A DNA stretch of 64,000 bases from positions 16,335,810-16,399,809 of the forward strand of contig NC_061817.1 in the NCBI RefSeq assembly GCF_021462225.1, in the 5' to 3' direction. Below, piece after piece: positions 1-12,229 of this stretch. The DNA comes from Girardinichthys multiradiatus. Lineage: Eukaryota > Chordata > Actinopteri > Cyprinodontiformes > Goodeidae. Within the stretch, counting starts at the first letter, position 1, and each line of letters begins with the position of its first letter. The translations under genes and the position numbers were made by a program. The notes beneath the pieces are model-generated. The model made no database searches and was not told the DNA's origin. It was given only the letters and a program-made list of their open reading frames with translations.

Positions 1-3000
1 CATGCAGCATCAATCTGGACTGAAGACCTCACCTTGGCTCTGGAGACAGCGAAGAGGTATATACCAATTTCCATTTTTGCTATTACCCAAAACTTGTTTT
101 TTTTGCCTACTTATGGAGAATGTTTTTCCCCAGTCTGTCTGTTGGCTCAGTGTGGGTGAATTCCAGCTGCGTCTCAGATCCCTGTCTACCTGTCTCCGGC
201 CACAAGGACAGCGGGACCTGCACCGATGGAGGACAGGAGGCAGGTTTTGATTCTTTCTCACCTTGCCAGCAGTTTGACAGGCGATCCTTGTGAAGCTGAC
301 TGCAGTTCAACATGTTGGGCCGACATAAACATCATTTGGTTTTAGAGTCATTCAGCTGCTGCTAAAGAGACACATTCTGTTTTCTGTTTAACAATCTATG
401 CATTAATACCTGAACACACTCAAGCTGCTTGAGAGAAAGGGTGTGAGGTAAAGTCACATTGTTTAGCTAACAAGATATTTCTTTACCAGGCTGACTGTAT
501 AAAAATGTGGGGGTTTTTTCTGTTATTTGGCTTTTTGAAATTATGTAAACAGTGTAACATGAGCACAGCAGGAATTTACGGATAAACAAGCAGGTTAAAG
601 AGAAAATGCCAAAAAATAGGACAGTTAGACTTCTGTCACATCAAACACACCATTATAATTCTACTGGACTTGGTGGCCCTTCAACTTTTTCACATTCTGT
701 CACATCACAAACACAAACCTCAATACATATTAGTGGGACTTTATGTGATGATAAAACACAAAGAAGTAACCAATTGCAAAGTGAAAGACTGGTTGTCAGC
801 ATTTTTCACAAGTAAAAGTCTGAAAGTGTGGAGAACATCTGTATTCGGTCCCCTTGAATCAATCATTGCTTGTAGAACCACCTCTTGTGTAATTAGAGCT
901 TCATGTTTCTATCAACTTTGCACATCGAGAGACTGAAATTTCTGCCCATTTTTCTTTGCCAAATAGCTCAAGCTGGTCAGATTGCATGGAGAGCATCTGT
1001 GAGGATTAACTTCCAAGTTTTCCTACAGATTTTCAATAGGCTTATGTGCGGACTTTGTCTAGGCCATTCTAACATGAATATGTTTTGATCTAAACCACTC
1101 CATTGTAGCTCTGGCTGCACGATAATTATCCTGCTGGAGGGTGAAGCTCTGCTTCCGTCTCAACTCTTTTGCAGCTTCAAACAGGTTTTATTCCAGAATT
1201 GCTCTTCTGCAAGGCACAGTATAAAGCAAATTGATTGCTGGTACGGCTGTTCAGGCTTCTGCTGATCATGATTCTTATCTCTGTGTTTACATCTTCTCTG
1301 CCTTCCTCCAGGGTCTGTACCAGTTTCTCCGTCCCTCCTTTTCTTCCCCTCTTCCTCGCTCCTCTCCTGTTTCTTTGGACTACTCAAAGTTTGGAACAGA
1401 ACCCGCCCAGGCTGTCATTCCCGATAGCCCGGACCATACCAGGCAGGTTTTTAATGCTCTCTGCCATAGAGTCTCCAGTGCTGATTTAAGCGTTGTTTGT
1501 TCATCTCCCTCTCTCTGTCTCTCTGATACTATCCCTCAGTCCTACCCGCAGTTTGTTGGTGGTAAAGCATGTAAATCAGTGTCTGGCTGCAGTATGCCTG
1601 TCCAAACACCAGGGGGCGAGAGTGTGTTAGCCTTTTGTCCTGATGGAGGCCGGAAAGACGTCCGGAATGCTGTGGAGGCTGCCATCAAAGTTCAGCCTGG
1701 GTGAGAGCTTTGCCACATGCCTATATTCACAAATACATGCTCACAATCAGCACTCTGACAGAAAACACGTCTACTAGCAAAGCAGAGGACAGTTTTACAT
1801 ACAGCTGATGGAAAAAAAAGTCAAAGAACTGTTTGGGATGAACCGGAAACCTTTAACAAAACTGATAGGCCATCTTAATCTACATATATTTAATAAACAT
1901 GGATTTATGTAGCAATTTAAGGTTGCTCAGTCAATAACCAGACCAGATCTGTTCACTTACATATTTTTGACTGAATCAGAAAAAGCGGTGAGAAACAAGA
2001 CAATGTCCTTCAACCCCTGTAAACCCACCCCAACATGAACAATGTTCAATGTAAACACTAGTTTAATCATTTTCTTTAGTTTATGTCATGGAGATTGACC
2101 AAAGCTGAAACCTGTTCTCTTCACACTAAAAACTTGTTTTGTATACAACAACTAGAGTTTATTAAAGACAGTTTTAACAATAAATTCATATTTTTCTCCT
2201 GTGCTGCCCTCATTCACCCATAGTTCAATGTGATCTAGATAAAACTGTTTCTATCTAAGTCATACAGTCTCTGAACAAAGTACAGAGATTAATCATCATA
2301 GAGTGTAATGAACTGAAACATTGTAAACACATGGCCTCAGATCTGGCCACCAGCTCCTGGCTAAAGTCTTTACCCTTTTTACTTTTTGCCAGGGTCCAAT
2401 TCCAGATTTCAACATTTTATTGGGATTCGTCGTGTGGAAACTTTAAAACTGCTTTAAAAATAAGAATCTAAGAAAATGTGGCATGCATTTGTATTCAACC
2501 CCGCTGAGTCAATACTTCATACAACCACCTTCCTCTGCTACTACAGCTGCAAGTCTTTTAGGCTGTGTCTCTACCAGCTTTGCGCTTCTAGAGACGGAGT
2601 GTTTTACCTCTTCTTTGCAACATCACATAAACTCCGTTAGATTACACTGACCATCAACTTTCAAGTCCTGCACAGATTGATTTACATATATTTAGGTTTG
2701 GATTTGATTAGACCATTCTAAAGCTTGATTATGCTTTGATCTACAGGTCCTTCTCAAAATATTAGCATATTGTGATAAAGTTCATTATTTTCCATAATGT
2801 CATGATGAAAATTTAACATTCATATATTTTAGATTCATTGCACACTAACTGAAATATTTCAGGTCTTTTATTGTCTTAATACGGATGATTTTGGCATACA
2901 GCTCATGAAAACCCCAAATTCCTATCTCACAAAATTAGCATATCATTAAAAGGGTCTCTAAACGAGCTATGAACCTAATCATCTGAATCAACGACTTAAC

Positions 3001-6000
3001 TCTAAACACCTGCAAAAGATTCCTGAGGCCTTTAAAACTCCCAGCCTGGTTCATCACTCAAAACCCCAATCATGGGTAAGACTGCCGACCTGACTGCTGT
3101 CCAGAAGGCCACTATTGACACCCTCAAGCAAGAGGGTAAGACACAGAAAGACATTTCTGAATGAATAGGCTGTTCCCAGAGTGCTGTATCAAGGCACCTC
3201 AGTGGGAAGTCTGTGGGAAGGAAAAAGTGTGGCAGAAAACGGTGCACAACGAGAAGAGGTGACCAGACCCTGAGGAAGATTGTGGAGAAGGGCCGATTCC
3301 AGACCTTGGGGGACCTGCGGAAGCAGTGGACTGAGTCTGGAGTAGAAACATCCAGAGCCACCGTGCACAGGCGTGTGCAGGAAATGGGCTACAGGTGCCG
3401 CATTCCCCACGTCAAGCCACTTTTGAACCAGAAACAGCGGCAGAAGCGCCTGACCTGGGCTACAGAGAAGCAGCACTGGACTGTTGCTCAGTGGTCCAAA
3501 GTACTTTTTTCAGATGAAAGCAAATTCTGCATGTCATTCGGAAATCAAGGTGCCAGAGTCTGGAGGAAGACTGGGGAGAAGGAAATGCCAAAATGCCAGA
3601 AGTCCAATGTCAAGTACCCACAGTCAGTGATGGTCTGGGGTGCCGTGTCAGCTGCTGGGGTTGGTCCACTGTGTTTTATCAAGGGCAGGGTCAATGCAGC
3701 TAGCTATCAGGAGATTTTGGAGCACTTCATGCTTCCATCTGCTGAAAAGCTTTATGGAGATGAAGATTTCATTTTTCAGCACGACCTGGCACCTGCTCAC
3801 AGTGCCAAAACCACTGGTAAATGGTTTACTGACCATGGTATTACTGTGCTCAATTGGCCTGCCAACTCTCTTGACCTGAACCCCATAGAGAATCTGTGGG
3901 ATATTGTGAAGAGAACGTTGAGAGACTCAAGACCCAACACTCTGGATGAGCTAAAGGCCGCTATCGAAGCATCCTGGGCCTCCATAAGACCTCAGCAGTG
4001 CCACAGGCTGATTGCCTCTATGCCACGCCGCATTGAAGCAGTCATTTCTGCAAAAAGATTCCCGACCAAGTATTGAGTGCATAACTGTACATGATTATTT
4101 GAAGGTTGACGTTTTTTGTATTAAAAACACTTTTCTTTTATTGGTCGGATGAAATATGCTAATTTTGTGAGATAGGAATTTTGGGTTTTCATGAGCTGTA
4201 TGCCACAATCATCCGTATTAAGACAATAAAAGACCTGAAATATTTCAGTTAGTGTGCAATGAATCTAAAATATATGAATGTTACATTTTCATCATGACAT
4301 TATGGAAAATAATGAACTTTATCACAATATGTTAATTTTTTGAGAAGGACCTGTATGGCTGAATGTTTAAATGGTAAATGGCCTGTACTTGTATAGCACC
4401 TTATCAAGTCCCCAGAGACCCCAAAGGGCTTCACTCTACATTCAGTCATCCACCCATTCACACACGCATTCACACACACATTCACACACTGACAGAAGTG
4501 AGGCTGCCATACACAGGCGCCTCTGACCACCATCAGTAGCCAAGGCAGGTAAAGTGTCTTGCCCAAGGACACAATGAAACAGACAGCGGGGGCTCGAACT
4601 GGCAACCCATCCCCCCCCCCAATATTTTTAGCTGTTTTTAGCTCCTTTGATGGTTTTATCAGCTCTGGTCAGTTTTCTTCGCCTCTTGGGGGGGGGAATA
4701 AAGGGTCCCCATAGCATAATGCTGCCACTTCCATGTTTCACTGTGATGCTGGTGTGTTCATTGTAATGTCTGGTGGTAGTTTTCCTCCACAATTAGTGTT
4801 TAGCTTGTACAGCAATGAGTTAAATTCTGGTCTTTGATCTGTTTTGTGACCTAACCTCTCTGCCGTTTCTCTGATGTTCTCTGAGGCCTTCAAAGAGCAG
4901 CTGAATTTATGCTGAGATTAAATTACAGACAGCCAGCCTCTGTTTAATAAGAACGTAATTCGTTGCACCCAGAATTTGAGTTGTATGAAAAAAGAACTGT
5001 GCAACTGTCTTGGTCTTTGACATAAAATCCCAATAAAATACTTAAAGTTCAAGAATACTTTTGTAGTTTGGGCATCATATGATCACAGAGTGGAATTTAA
5101 CTCGACAAACCTAGATGTTACCATCAGAGTCCAGTAAGAATAATTTAAACATCCTTTTGCTCTTTTAGCTGGATGAAGAAGAGTCCGTCAGCACGCGCTC
5201 AGTCACTCTACTCTCTGGCCAAAGGCTTAGAATCCAAGAAGAAAGATGTTTCTGCATCACTCAGCACCCAGCTGGGGGTTTCAGTGGATGAAGCTGATTA
5301 AGAGGTGGAGCTCAGCATTGCCAGGCTCAACGTTTGGGCAGCTTACTGTGACAAAGTACAAGGTGGATCCCTGGTGAGGCATTTAGAGGTTATTCAGTTA
5401 TAAACCTCTACAATGCAGCATGTGAATGGAACGAGCAGTTTCCACTGATGTTAATAGATCATTATACTCCTTTGGTTCACCATCTTCCTCTCTTCCTCAG
5501 CCCATTCCACAGTCAGGTGCTGCTCTCTCCTTCCCTGAAGCCCTGGGGGTTGTTGGGATCATCTTACCCGACAAAACTCCCCTCCTCTCCATGGTAACGG
5601 TTCTTGGGGCAGCCATTGCCACAGGCAACGCAGTCATCCTGGTCCCCAGTCAGACGTTTCCGCTCCCTGCCTTGGCTTTCATTCAGGTGAAAGAGAAACC
5701 TAACTCTGATGAGGACTTTGGATCATCTTTGTTTAAACTAATAAATAACAGAGTTAAACCAATAGAAAACAGGGATTTTAAATATTTTTATTACGTCAAG
5801 ATCTCATTTTGAAACAGTATTGATTTCAAGCATGATTTCTTTCTTCCTCATCAGGTGCTTCAGTCCTCAGACCTGCCAGCAGGCCTGGTAAACATCATCA
5901 CAGGAAATCGAGACCAGCTCACAGTGGCTCTGGCTAATCACAGCGTCATCAAGGCTATCTGGTACTGGGGCCGTGCTGAGGTGAGGACAACATTCTAGGC

Positions 6001-6250
6001 TTATTAAGTATAATAACAAACACTACATACCGTGTAATCCCAGCCTGTACTCTCTGGTGTGTTGCTTTAGGGTTGTCAGTACCTCCAGTACACCTGCACC
6101 AGCCCGCTGAAAACCCTGCGACTCTTCTGCCAAAAGGACGGGGAGGGGAGCGATGCAGGGATGGACTGGGCTCAGTCTCATCCTTCTCTGCTGGAGGATT
6201 TGTGGAGAAATGCTGTCCAGTGGAAAAGTGTGTGGATTCCCACTGCATGA
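1..6250 (+). CDS. aldh16a1: ALDH16A1, 3' part (aldehyde dehydrogenase family 16 member A1)
   Basis: Seven exons can be joined in one frame: 1-56, 134-239, 1312-1700, 5169-5373, 5501-5686, 5855-5980 and 6071-6250 (stop TGA 6248-6250), together 416 codons. The first exon is open at the window edge. The reading includes [13 protein letters not shown] and, across an exon junction, [14 protein letters not shown], which match the end of the first ALDH-like domain of ALDH16A1. Later exons ([49 protein letters not shown]) belong to the second, shorter ALDH-like domain, and the protein ends in SVWIPTA. The family is an unusual two-domain aldehyde dehydrogenase; vertebrate members are thought to act as non-catalytic or scaffold proteins. 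Two oddities: the intron after 239 seems to begin with GC, and exon 5169-5373 contains an in-frame TAA at 5299-5301 that would remove the last 188 codons. All other frames and splice sites are intact, so sequence error, rare allele or recent decay are all possible. The 3.5-kb intron 1701-5168 is full of transposons. Confidence 0.88.
600..1215 (-). mobile_element. Degraded Tc1/mariner remnant in ALDH16A1 intron
   Basis: The reverse strand carries eroded transposase text of the common fish Tc1 type: the segment near 1010-1080 translates on the minus strand to a decayed version of the block before the last catalytic Glu (a [12 protein letters not shown] string). Stops and frameshifts are frequent. 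It fills most of the intron 240-1311. Confidence 0.65.
2400..2743 (-). mobile_element. Old Tc1 fossil, left piece
   Basis: Minus-strand Tc1-like text (accaccttcctctgctactac, then an eroded region around the last catalytic Glu near 2690-2735). It stops exactly where the younger Tc1 starts at 2744, and similar text resumes beyond 4356, so the young element landed inside this fossil. The stretch 1701-2400 shows nothing recognisable. Confidence 0.55.
2744..4353 (+). mobile_element. Tc1/mariner element, nearly intact (copy A)
   Basis: The 1610-bp element is bounded by TA dinucleotides at 2742-2743 and 4354-4355. Its terminal inverted repeats are about 200 bp (2744-2943 and 4154-4353), starting CAGGTCCTTCTCAAAATATT. 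It carries one transposase gene and is a close relative of the copy at 55094-56722. It sits in ALDH16A1 intron 3 in the same orientation as the gene. Confidence 0.95.
3072..4076 (+). pseudogene. Tc1 transposase with one nonsense codon
   Basis: From ATG 3072 the frame runs 334 codons to TGA 4074-4076, interrupted only by TGA at 3162-3164 ([15 protein letters not shown]). The second copy in this window has CGA at that position, so this is a CpG-type C-to-T change. An N-terminal helix-turn-helix ([20 protein letters not shown]) is followed by a second DNA-binding half ([16 protein letters not shown]). The DD34E catalytic core is complete: [18 protein letters not shown] and NPIENLW. The length is normal for a Tc1 transposase (about 340 residues). 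This would be a recently active gene; the stop probably makes it inactive unless translation restarts at the internal ATG at 3213. Confidence 0.92.
4356..4365. other. Junction between young Tc1 and next repeat
   Basis: Ten bases separate the right TA of the Tc1 from the next interspersed repeat. They continue the interrupted fossil on the left (a tggctgaatg-type string). Confidence 0.3.
4366..4620. repeat. Common fish interspersed repeat
   Basis: It begins AAATGGTAAATGGCCTGTAC, contains a short cattcacacac-rich middle, and ends with CTTGCCCAAGGACACAATG and a C homopolymer. The text is familiar from many teleost genomes as a non-coding repeat. The end of the window (63870-63955) holds the matching terminus in the opposite orientation. 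Confidence 0.6.
4640..4960 (-). mobile_element. Old Tc1 fossil, right piece
   Basis: Minus-strand Tc1 text (catagcataatgctgccact, typical of the HGGGSVMVWG block read in reverse, then ctgccgtttctctgatgttc). With 2400-2743 it forms one fossil split by later insertions. Confidence 0.55.
5299..5301 (+). other. aldh16a1: In-frame TAA stop inside ALDH16A1 exon
   Basis: With the phase fixed by the previous donor (exon ends ..CCT GG at 1700) and the acceptor at 5167-5168, the exon reads GVSVDEAD, then TAA, then [18 protein letters not shown]. The codons on both sides are clearly family sequence, so the stop is a point change (for example from GAA or AAA) and not a wrong frame. Confidence 0.85.
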
Positions 6251-7790
6251 GACATTTAGAGGACAACTTTAGTCAGCGTCGTCCTAAAGAGATAACAGAA
6301 GTATGTTAGATTGTTAGTTATGGCAGGAGGAGGGAAGAGATGGGATGTTTTGATGGTTACTTATTAACAGCAATACTCGAGATGATCTAGGCACTTTTTA
6401 CAGTCTGTCCAAATATGTCAAATATATCAGGATGAGGTTTTTTTTTTTTCACTGTGATTAAAAATGACCAGAGCCAGTAATTCTCCATGCCAAAGTTAAA
6501 AGTTCAATGCAAACACAGAACAATACCAACATCATATCATAATTTGCAAAAGAAACACGATGTGTTCTTTGTTAAAATAATTTCATTTTCTCTGGGTTTA
6601 TCAGTGTTACATACATTCTGGATCACTTCCATTTTGGTTCTGGTTGTCTCTCAGAATCTGTAGAAAATACAGAGAGTTGCAAATCAGTAGGTTTTCTACG
6701 TCCATTCTTGGTTATGGTGTTAATTGTTTTAGTTAATTTACCTTCATTTGGACCTAAATGCAGTACTTTTATGACTAGCCTTTTGTTGAAACATCACCGT
6801 GTTATTGAATACAGTACCCTGCTATAGTACTGAGGATCTATGTGATAGATCAGCACAAAGCAGTGCATCATTATGAAGTAAAGGGGAAAAAAAACAATCT
6901 ATTACACCTAAACATCAGATCATTTGTTTGTCTTGTCTCTTACGTGGCTTGTAACAAACTGTAAATGGGACTTCATATGGCTTTCCTCATAACTCCAACT
7001 AGTTAGAGTTAACTCTCTGTTGTTAGGTGTCTTCCAAACCCACCGATTTGTATGAAGGCAAAAAAAAAGTTCAATTTTAGTTTCACAAATCTGAAATCTA
7101 CAGTGCTACCGAACGTATAGGGTCACGGCACCAACCACTAACTGCTTAAATGGCTGAGCTTAGTCTTCCCAGAAGGCCCTTTGGTAAGAACAGTGATATT
7201 TTTATGGAACGGTGCCTGCACTTGTGACCAATTATAAACAGGCTGTTAATGACTTAGCAAAACCAAAAATGCTAACTCAGCTCAGTACTTTTTGCTGGTA
7301 TGTCTTTATTACTGTACAGTAAAACTGTAACTTAGAGCCATGGGTTTATTATGCAGAGAAAACATTTCCCAGAATATCTGAAAACCTATGCTAAAATTGT
7401 GAAATGAAATATATTTTAAATTTTTCTTACCACAGACTCTCCTCACAAGCCATAAATTAAAGGAGAATTACACAAAGTATGCAATCTTTTTTCTAACTTG
7501 ATTTTTTTTTTTTACTGAATAATCTTATTTTAATCTTCATGATTAACAGATCTCTTAGATTTCTTGCCTTGAGTTTAGTAAATCAGAGTTTAAATGTATT
7601 ATTATTTTATATTCATTAACCCAGAAATTTGCAAACAAATGAAAGCTAATCTGCTAAATTGTGTGCTGGTTAGCATTATGCATTTGGACTTGATGTTAGT
7701 ATTAGTATACGTTGTAGTCGTTACATACAGAAGTTTACGTGTTTTAACGTCCACACTAGGAAAATAGATTGTGTTAAAATAGTGCTTAAA
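6251..7790. other. ALDH16A1 3' UTR and AT-rich intergenic DNA
   Basis: No gene or repeat is recognised. The stretch is AT-rich with short homopolymers. The 3' UTR must start here, but no polyadenylation signal can be chosen with confidence. Confidence 0.4.
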
Positions 7791-7794
7791 TCAC

Positions 7795-8095
7795 TCCTCT
7801 GGCTTCCTGTTTGTCAAAGAATAGATTTTAAAATAATGTAAAGCACAAAATGGTCTTATGCCTTAATTGATTTCAGAGTTGCTTCTCAAGTACAAACTAT
7901 CTAGATCCCTCAGGTCTTCAGAGACCTACTCACTCAGCGTTCCTAGGGCCAGATATCAACAGGGTGAGGCAGCATTTAGTTTTTATGCATCTCAGATCTG
8001 GAACAAACTCTGAAAACCAAAACTGTGCATGGACTTTTGGATTCTTTAAATCAAGACTGGAAACCTTTACGTTTACTAGCTTTCATTCAAAGATT
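7795..8095 (+). mobile_element. LINE ORF2 C-terminal fossil
   Basis: The plus strand reads LWLPVCQRIDFKIM and, after frame changes, text like IWNKL and the closing FKSRLKTFLFSLAF block of fish non-LTR reverse transcriptases. Several stops interrupt it. Only the end of the element remains. Confidence 0.6.
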
Positions 8096-8429
8096 CTGAC
8101 TAATGAACCGATCACTGATAAGTGATTGAAGTGTGAGACTGAAGTTTAAATTGGCATTTTATGATTTGCTTATTTGTATGTGATGCTTTTAGGTGTTTGA
8201 TATACATATAAAAGCAATGAATTAAAAAAAATAGCAAGAAATGGGTTTAGGTTTGAATGTATTGTGCATTTTTTCTTATTCAAAAAGGTCAACATTATAC
8301 TTAAAGATTTAATTAAATACTGTGAATTCAGTCATTTGAATGTATATATTTGTTGCATGTTTTTTGTAGCCATTAATATGCGGGTATAATTCTAACTGGC
8401 TATTTACCCAGTTAGAATTATAAAAAAAA

Positions 8430-8985
8430 AAAAGGCCTTTGAGCATCGTCCATAAATATTCTGAAGGGTTGGCATTTGGACTTCAGGAAGGCAATTACAG
8501 AAGCTTATTGTTAGCCTGCTTCATCCATTCCAAAACCCGATTGCATTTGTGTTTGGAATCATTGTCCTGTTAATTTTGATTTAAAGTTATGTTAATTGAT
8601 TTGGCTTTAGATCTCTTTATTATTATACCCGCTTTGTGCAGTGCACCAGTACCACTGGCAGTAAGAACACCCCACACCATGATGCTGCCACTACCATGGT
8701 TGACAGTTTATACAGTGTTCTTTACGTCTGAAAGTCGTACGTTTTCTCCTTGAAGCATACTGTTGTCATTGTGGCTAGATAGTTCAATCTTTTCTCTTTC
8801 TTCGAACGTTTTTTGGCCTGTGCCTGTGTATGCTGTGTGTGGCTGATTTCTGTTGAGTAGGTGCTTATTTTTATATCAAAACCCACTCTGTCTGTGGCAG
8901 CGTGCAGTAAAATCCACTTTACTGTGGACGGAGAGGCAGGAGTCCCTGCAGTTTCAAGTTGTCCGTTGCATAATTGGACAACATG
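8430..8985 (-). mobile_element. Degraded Tc1/mariner remnant
   Basis: Minus-strand Tc1 text. The block caccatgatgctgccactac at 8677 is the reverse of the conserved GGGSVMVWG segment, and 8460-8570 resembles the eroded region around the last catalytic Glu. Reading frames are lost. Confidence 0.65.
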
Positions 8986-8989
8986 AACC

Positions 8990-10585
8990 AAAAGGATGTG
9001 CTCCGAGCATCTCATTTTCAGAAACCAGTTTTGCTTCCTTTTATTCGTCTCTCAAAGTGCTTCCAGCCAGCAGACTGCTGAGGTAAACACATCTAGGGTC
9101 ACATGATCTCCTCCCTCTGCTTGCTGCTCTCTTACCCAAAGAGGAACAAAGTAAAAAGGAATGTAACTGAGAGGCTGAGGAATGCTGATTTAGAACAGTG
9201 ACTCAGCACTTTGCTGAATCATACCGTGCTTCTGTAAAAGGCTGACTCATCGTGTCATGAGTGCACAGAAAAACACATACAAGGATGTTATCAGAAATGC
9301 AGAGTCACTGTGAGTTTAGCACTTGGAAAAAGGGTAAATATAGATGTGCTTGTTAGTGATATTTAGTGATAAGTTTTGAAAAACAATATATAGTCCATTT
9401 CTGCTTAATTTCCCAGTTTGTCCATTTAATTAAAAGGGACAGTTTCCATTAATAAACATAAACACTTTAGTCTGTTGTGTAAAAAAAAGCCAGATTTAGC
9501 CTTACTAACTACATTTCATCCGCAGCCTCTGACAGATCGATGCTATAAAACTCAAAACAATGTTTCAGACCTATTCTATCCTACAAGGTCAGACTGACAG
9601 AATTTATGGTTAGGGTTTACCTTCCAGAACATTTACTAGGCAGCAGATACTTTTCCCTTCTAAATGAAGATGTTAGGCAGCATGTTATGGAACAAGCTTG
9701 TATACACTTGGCATTGTTCAGCATCAAGAAGGTTGGTAGCTTCACCTTCGTTTCATGGGGATTTTTGCCTCAAAGTGGAGATTACAAAACATTTCAAGAA
9801 ACATAAACCAAACTGAGAAGATGTTACATTTTATTATATGTATCCAAATTACATGTGATATCTAATTAAAAACTTGGTATTAGCACCACTTATGGCATAA
9901 ATCATCTCAAGCCAACCTAATGCCAAGAAACAATCACATTTGTAAGACTTTTCATTTAGCAGTTATTCATTCACCTTTATTTCACAACAATAGGGTGTTC
10001 TACATGAGTTGCAATTGAAAAAAAATTATCTTTTCTATTCTTTCACTGACTCAGTTTTCCACGAAGCTATGAAACTAAAGTGGAAAAGACAACTAGGAAA
10101 CAAGATATTTGTCACCTAACACCACCTGAAACTGGAGGATCTATAAAAGTTTAAATAGATAGTACAACTTAAGGTGTCATGTAAATAATTCATCTGAAAG
10201 GTCTGTAATGTCTCTCAGGGCAACTTGAAACCAAAGCTGAGTATTTCCTAAGAAGGGTCAATTCCCTTTAAATGCTACAGTCACTCACATGTCTGCACTT
10301 TGTCCTTGAACCTGAGCTAGGCTCTACAAAAGGTTTTTGCTGTATTTTCTGAACTTGGTTGTACTAAAGATTTTTTTCCTGTTAAAGAGTAGCTGTTTCT
10401 CTCCCCTGTCACCATATGCTTGCTCAGGATGAGGGTTGAATTAAAGTAAAGATGCAATCTGCTCATTTTTTCTATTTAATCTGAATAATCTGTGCTATAA
10501 TTGAAGATAAACTGTGTGCAATTAACTTTCAATCTTAATCTAATTTATGTTTGTAAGGAACTTTTTACAGGGAATTGCTTCTACT
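8990..10585. other. Intergenic DNA without recognised features
   Basis: AT-rich sequence with no exon-like frame, RNA gene or clear repeat structure that can be supported. Confidence 0.4.
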
Positions 10586-10587
10586 TT

Positions 10588-11060
10588 CAGTACCTTGCAA
10601 AAGTATTTGTCACACCTTTTAAACTATAACTTCAATCTATTTTATTGAGATTTTTCAGGAAAGACAACACAAAGTGGTGCATGATTGAAGTTGAAAGAAA
10701 CTGACTCATGATTTTCAAGTTTAAAAAACTAACAATCCACATTACCATAAACACATCATTCCGATAGTGAAACACAGTGGAGGCAGCATCATGCTACAGG
10801 GATCCTTTTCTTCAGCAGGGTGATGGAAGCTAATAAGAGTTGATATAAAAACTAATAAAACTAAATGCAGTGCACTTCTGGAAGAAAATGTAATAGAGGA
10901 GGCCAAAGACATGGGTGGAGCTTCATCTTCTAGCAGGAGGACTCTAAACAGAGGCCTATTACATAAAATCCAGGTAAAATACATGGAGGTTTTCTTGTAC
11001 TGAAATGATCAAATTTGAAACCATTCAAGGAGTATCAATACTTTTGCAAGTACTGCAAGT
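10588..11060 (+). mobile_element. Degraded Tc1/mariner remnant
   Basis: It starts with a decayed Tc1 terminus (cagtaccttgcaaaagtatt) and ends with its near inverse (caatacttttgcaagtactg). In between, 10765-10800 reads like the VKHSGGSIMLQGS form of the HGGGSVMVWG block. Most of the transposase is deleted. Confidence 0.65.
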
Positions 11061-11084
11061 GAAACGCAAGTGACTGTCCACTGT

Positions 11085-11329
11085 CTCTACATGCTCATCT
11101 AGGAGGAGTGAATGCTGCAAGTCACTGACTGGATGCAATCTGCTGGGTTTCCTTACACAAAAAACGTTTTAATTAATTTCAAACTGTTAAACTAAAGTTG
11201 ACTATTGTTTTACAATAAATTGGATTGTATGTACTTGACTTAGTATCTGTATGATTTGATTAAATTGACTTTGTAAATTGGCTTGAGACGACATGTTAAT
11301 TGGCACTATATAAATAAACTGTATGGAAA

Positions 11330-11336
<7 letters not shown>
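11085..11336 (+). repeat. LINE/SINE 3'-tail-type repeat
   Basis: Text such as aggaggagtgaatgctgcaa, then gcttgagacgacatgttaat and ggcactatataaataaactg is the characteristic 3' tail of abundant teleost retroposons. It is followed directly by a TA microsatellite. Confidence 0.6.

Positions 11337-11383
<47 letters not shown>
11337..11383. repeat. (TA)n microsatellite
   Basis: About 23 uninterrupted TA units. The small open frames over it, made of Tyr-Ile repeats, are artefacts. Confidence 0.95.
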
Positions 11384-11385
<2 letters not shown>

Positions 11386-12229
11386 ATCCCTAACAAAGTG
11401 AAATATATACTGTATATAAAAGATAATATTCACTGACAAGAAGCTGATTAGTAATGTACGGATTTCCACTGCAGGCTTTCCCAAATTACAGGTCCTAAAT
11501 GGTCATTCTGCTTTGTGACTATCTGGGATGATGACATCACAAGAGGCCCACGAGTCTTAATGGCCGTAATACAGAATACAGTAAACACTTCGAAATAGTT
11601 TTTCTAATTAAAAATGTAAATAAAAGGTTAGAAATGGCAAGAAAAATCCAACTAAAATTTTCAACTACAAAAGTTCTAAAAAGATCTCTTTGTGCCTCAT
11701 GTGATGCCACCAAAGTGTGAAGGCTCATGGGAGGGTGATTTTTGCCTTTATTAAACAACACTTTGCAACAAAATAGAAAAAAATAGAGGCTGAACATGCC
11801 ATATTTCTTCATGTTTCAAACTAAATCAAAAATGAGTTCTGTTGATCTTACAGAAAGGTCTTGGTATTTGTGTTAAAGATAAGGTGTCTCGAGGTTCCTA
11901 AATGTGCTCGCAAAATGCAACAATGGTAGTTCCTCTACAGTTTAACCCTCACTAGGAGAAAGTTAACATCCTAGTTCATAAAGTTTCCACATATTATTCC
12001 TTGGTTTAATGATTCTGCCATGACATGGTGTCTGAGGTGTTTTCTGCTTTGTAATGTCTCGCAACACTGCTCTGGTATTGAGTAAAGCTATTAAAATCAC
12101 ACTGGTTGTAATGCCACATCAGCAGTTTTAAAAGTCATGTGGTGCTTTGGAGGGTAAAATAAGTTCCGTTTAGTAGATTTGTGCTGTGTCATAAAATCAG
12201 CTACTGTATTTCAATTCAGGTCTATATGC

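Noticed and set aside
11202..11484. Tyr-Ile repeat proteins
   Set aside because: They are translations of the TA microsatellite.
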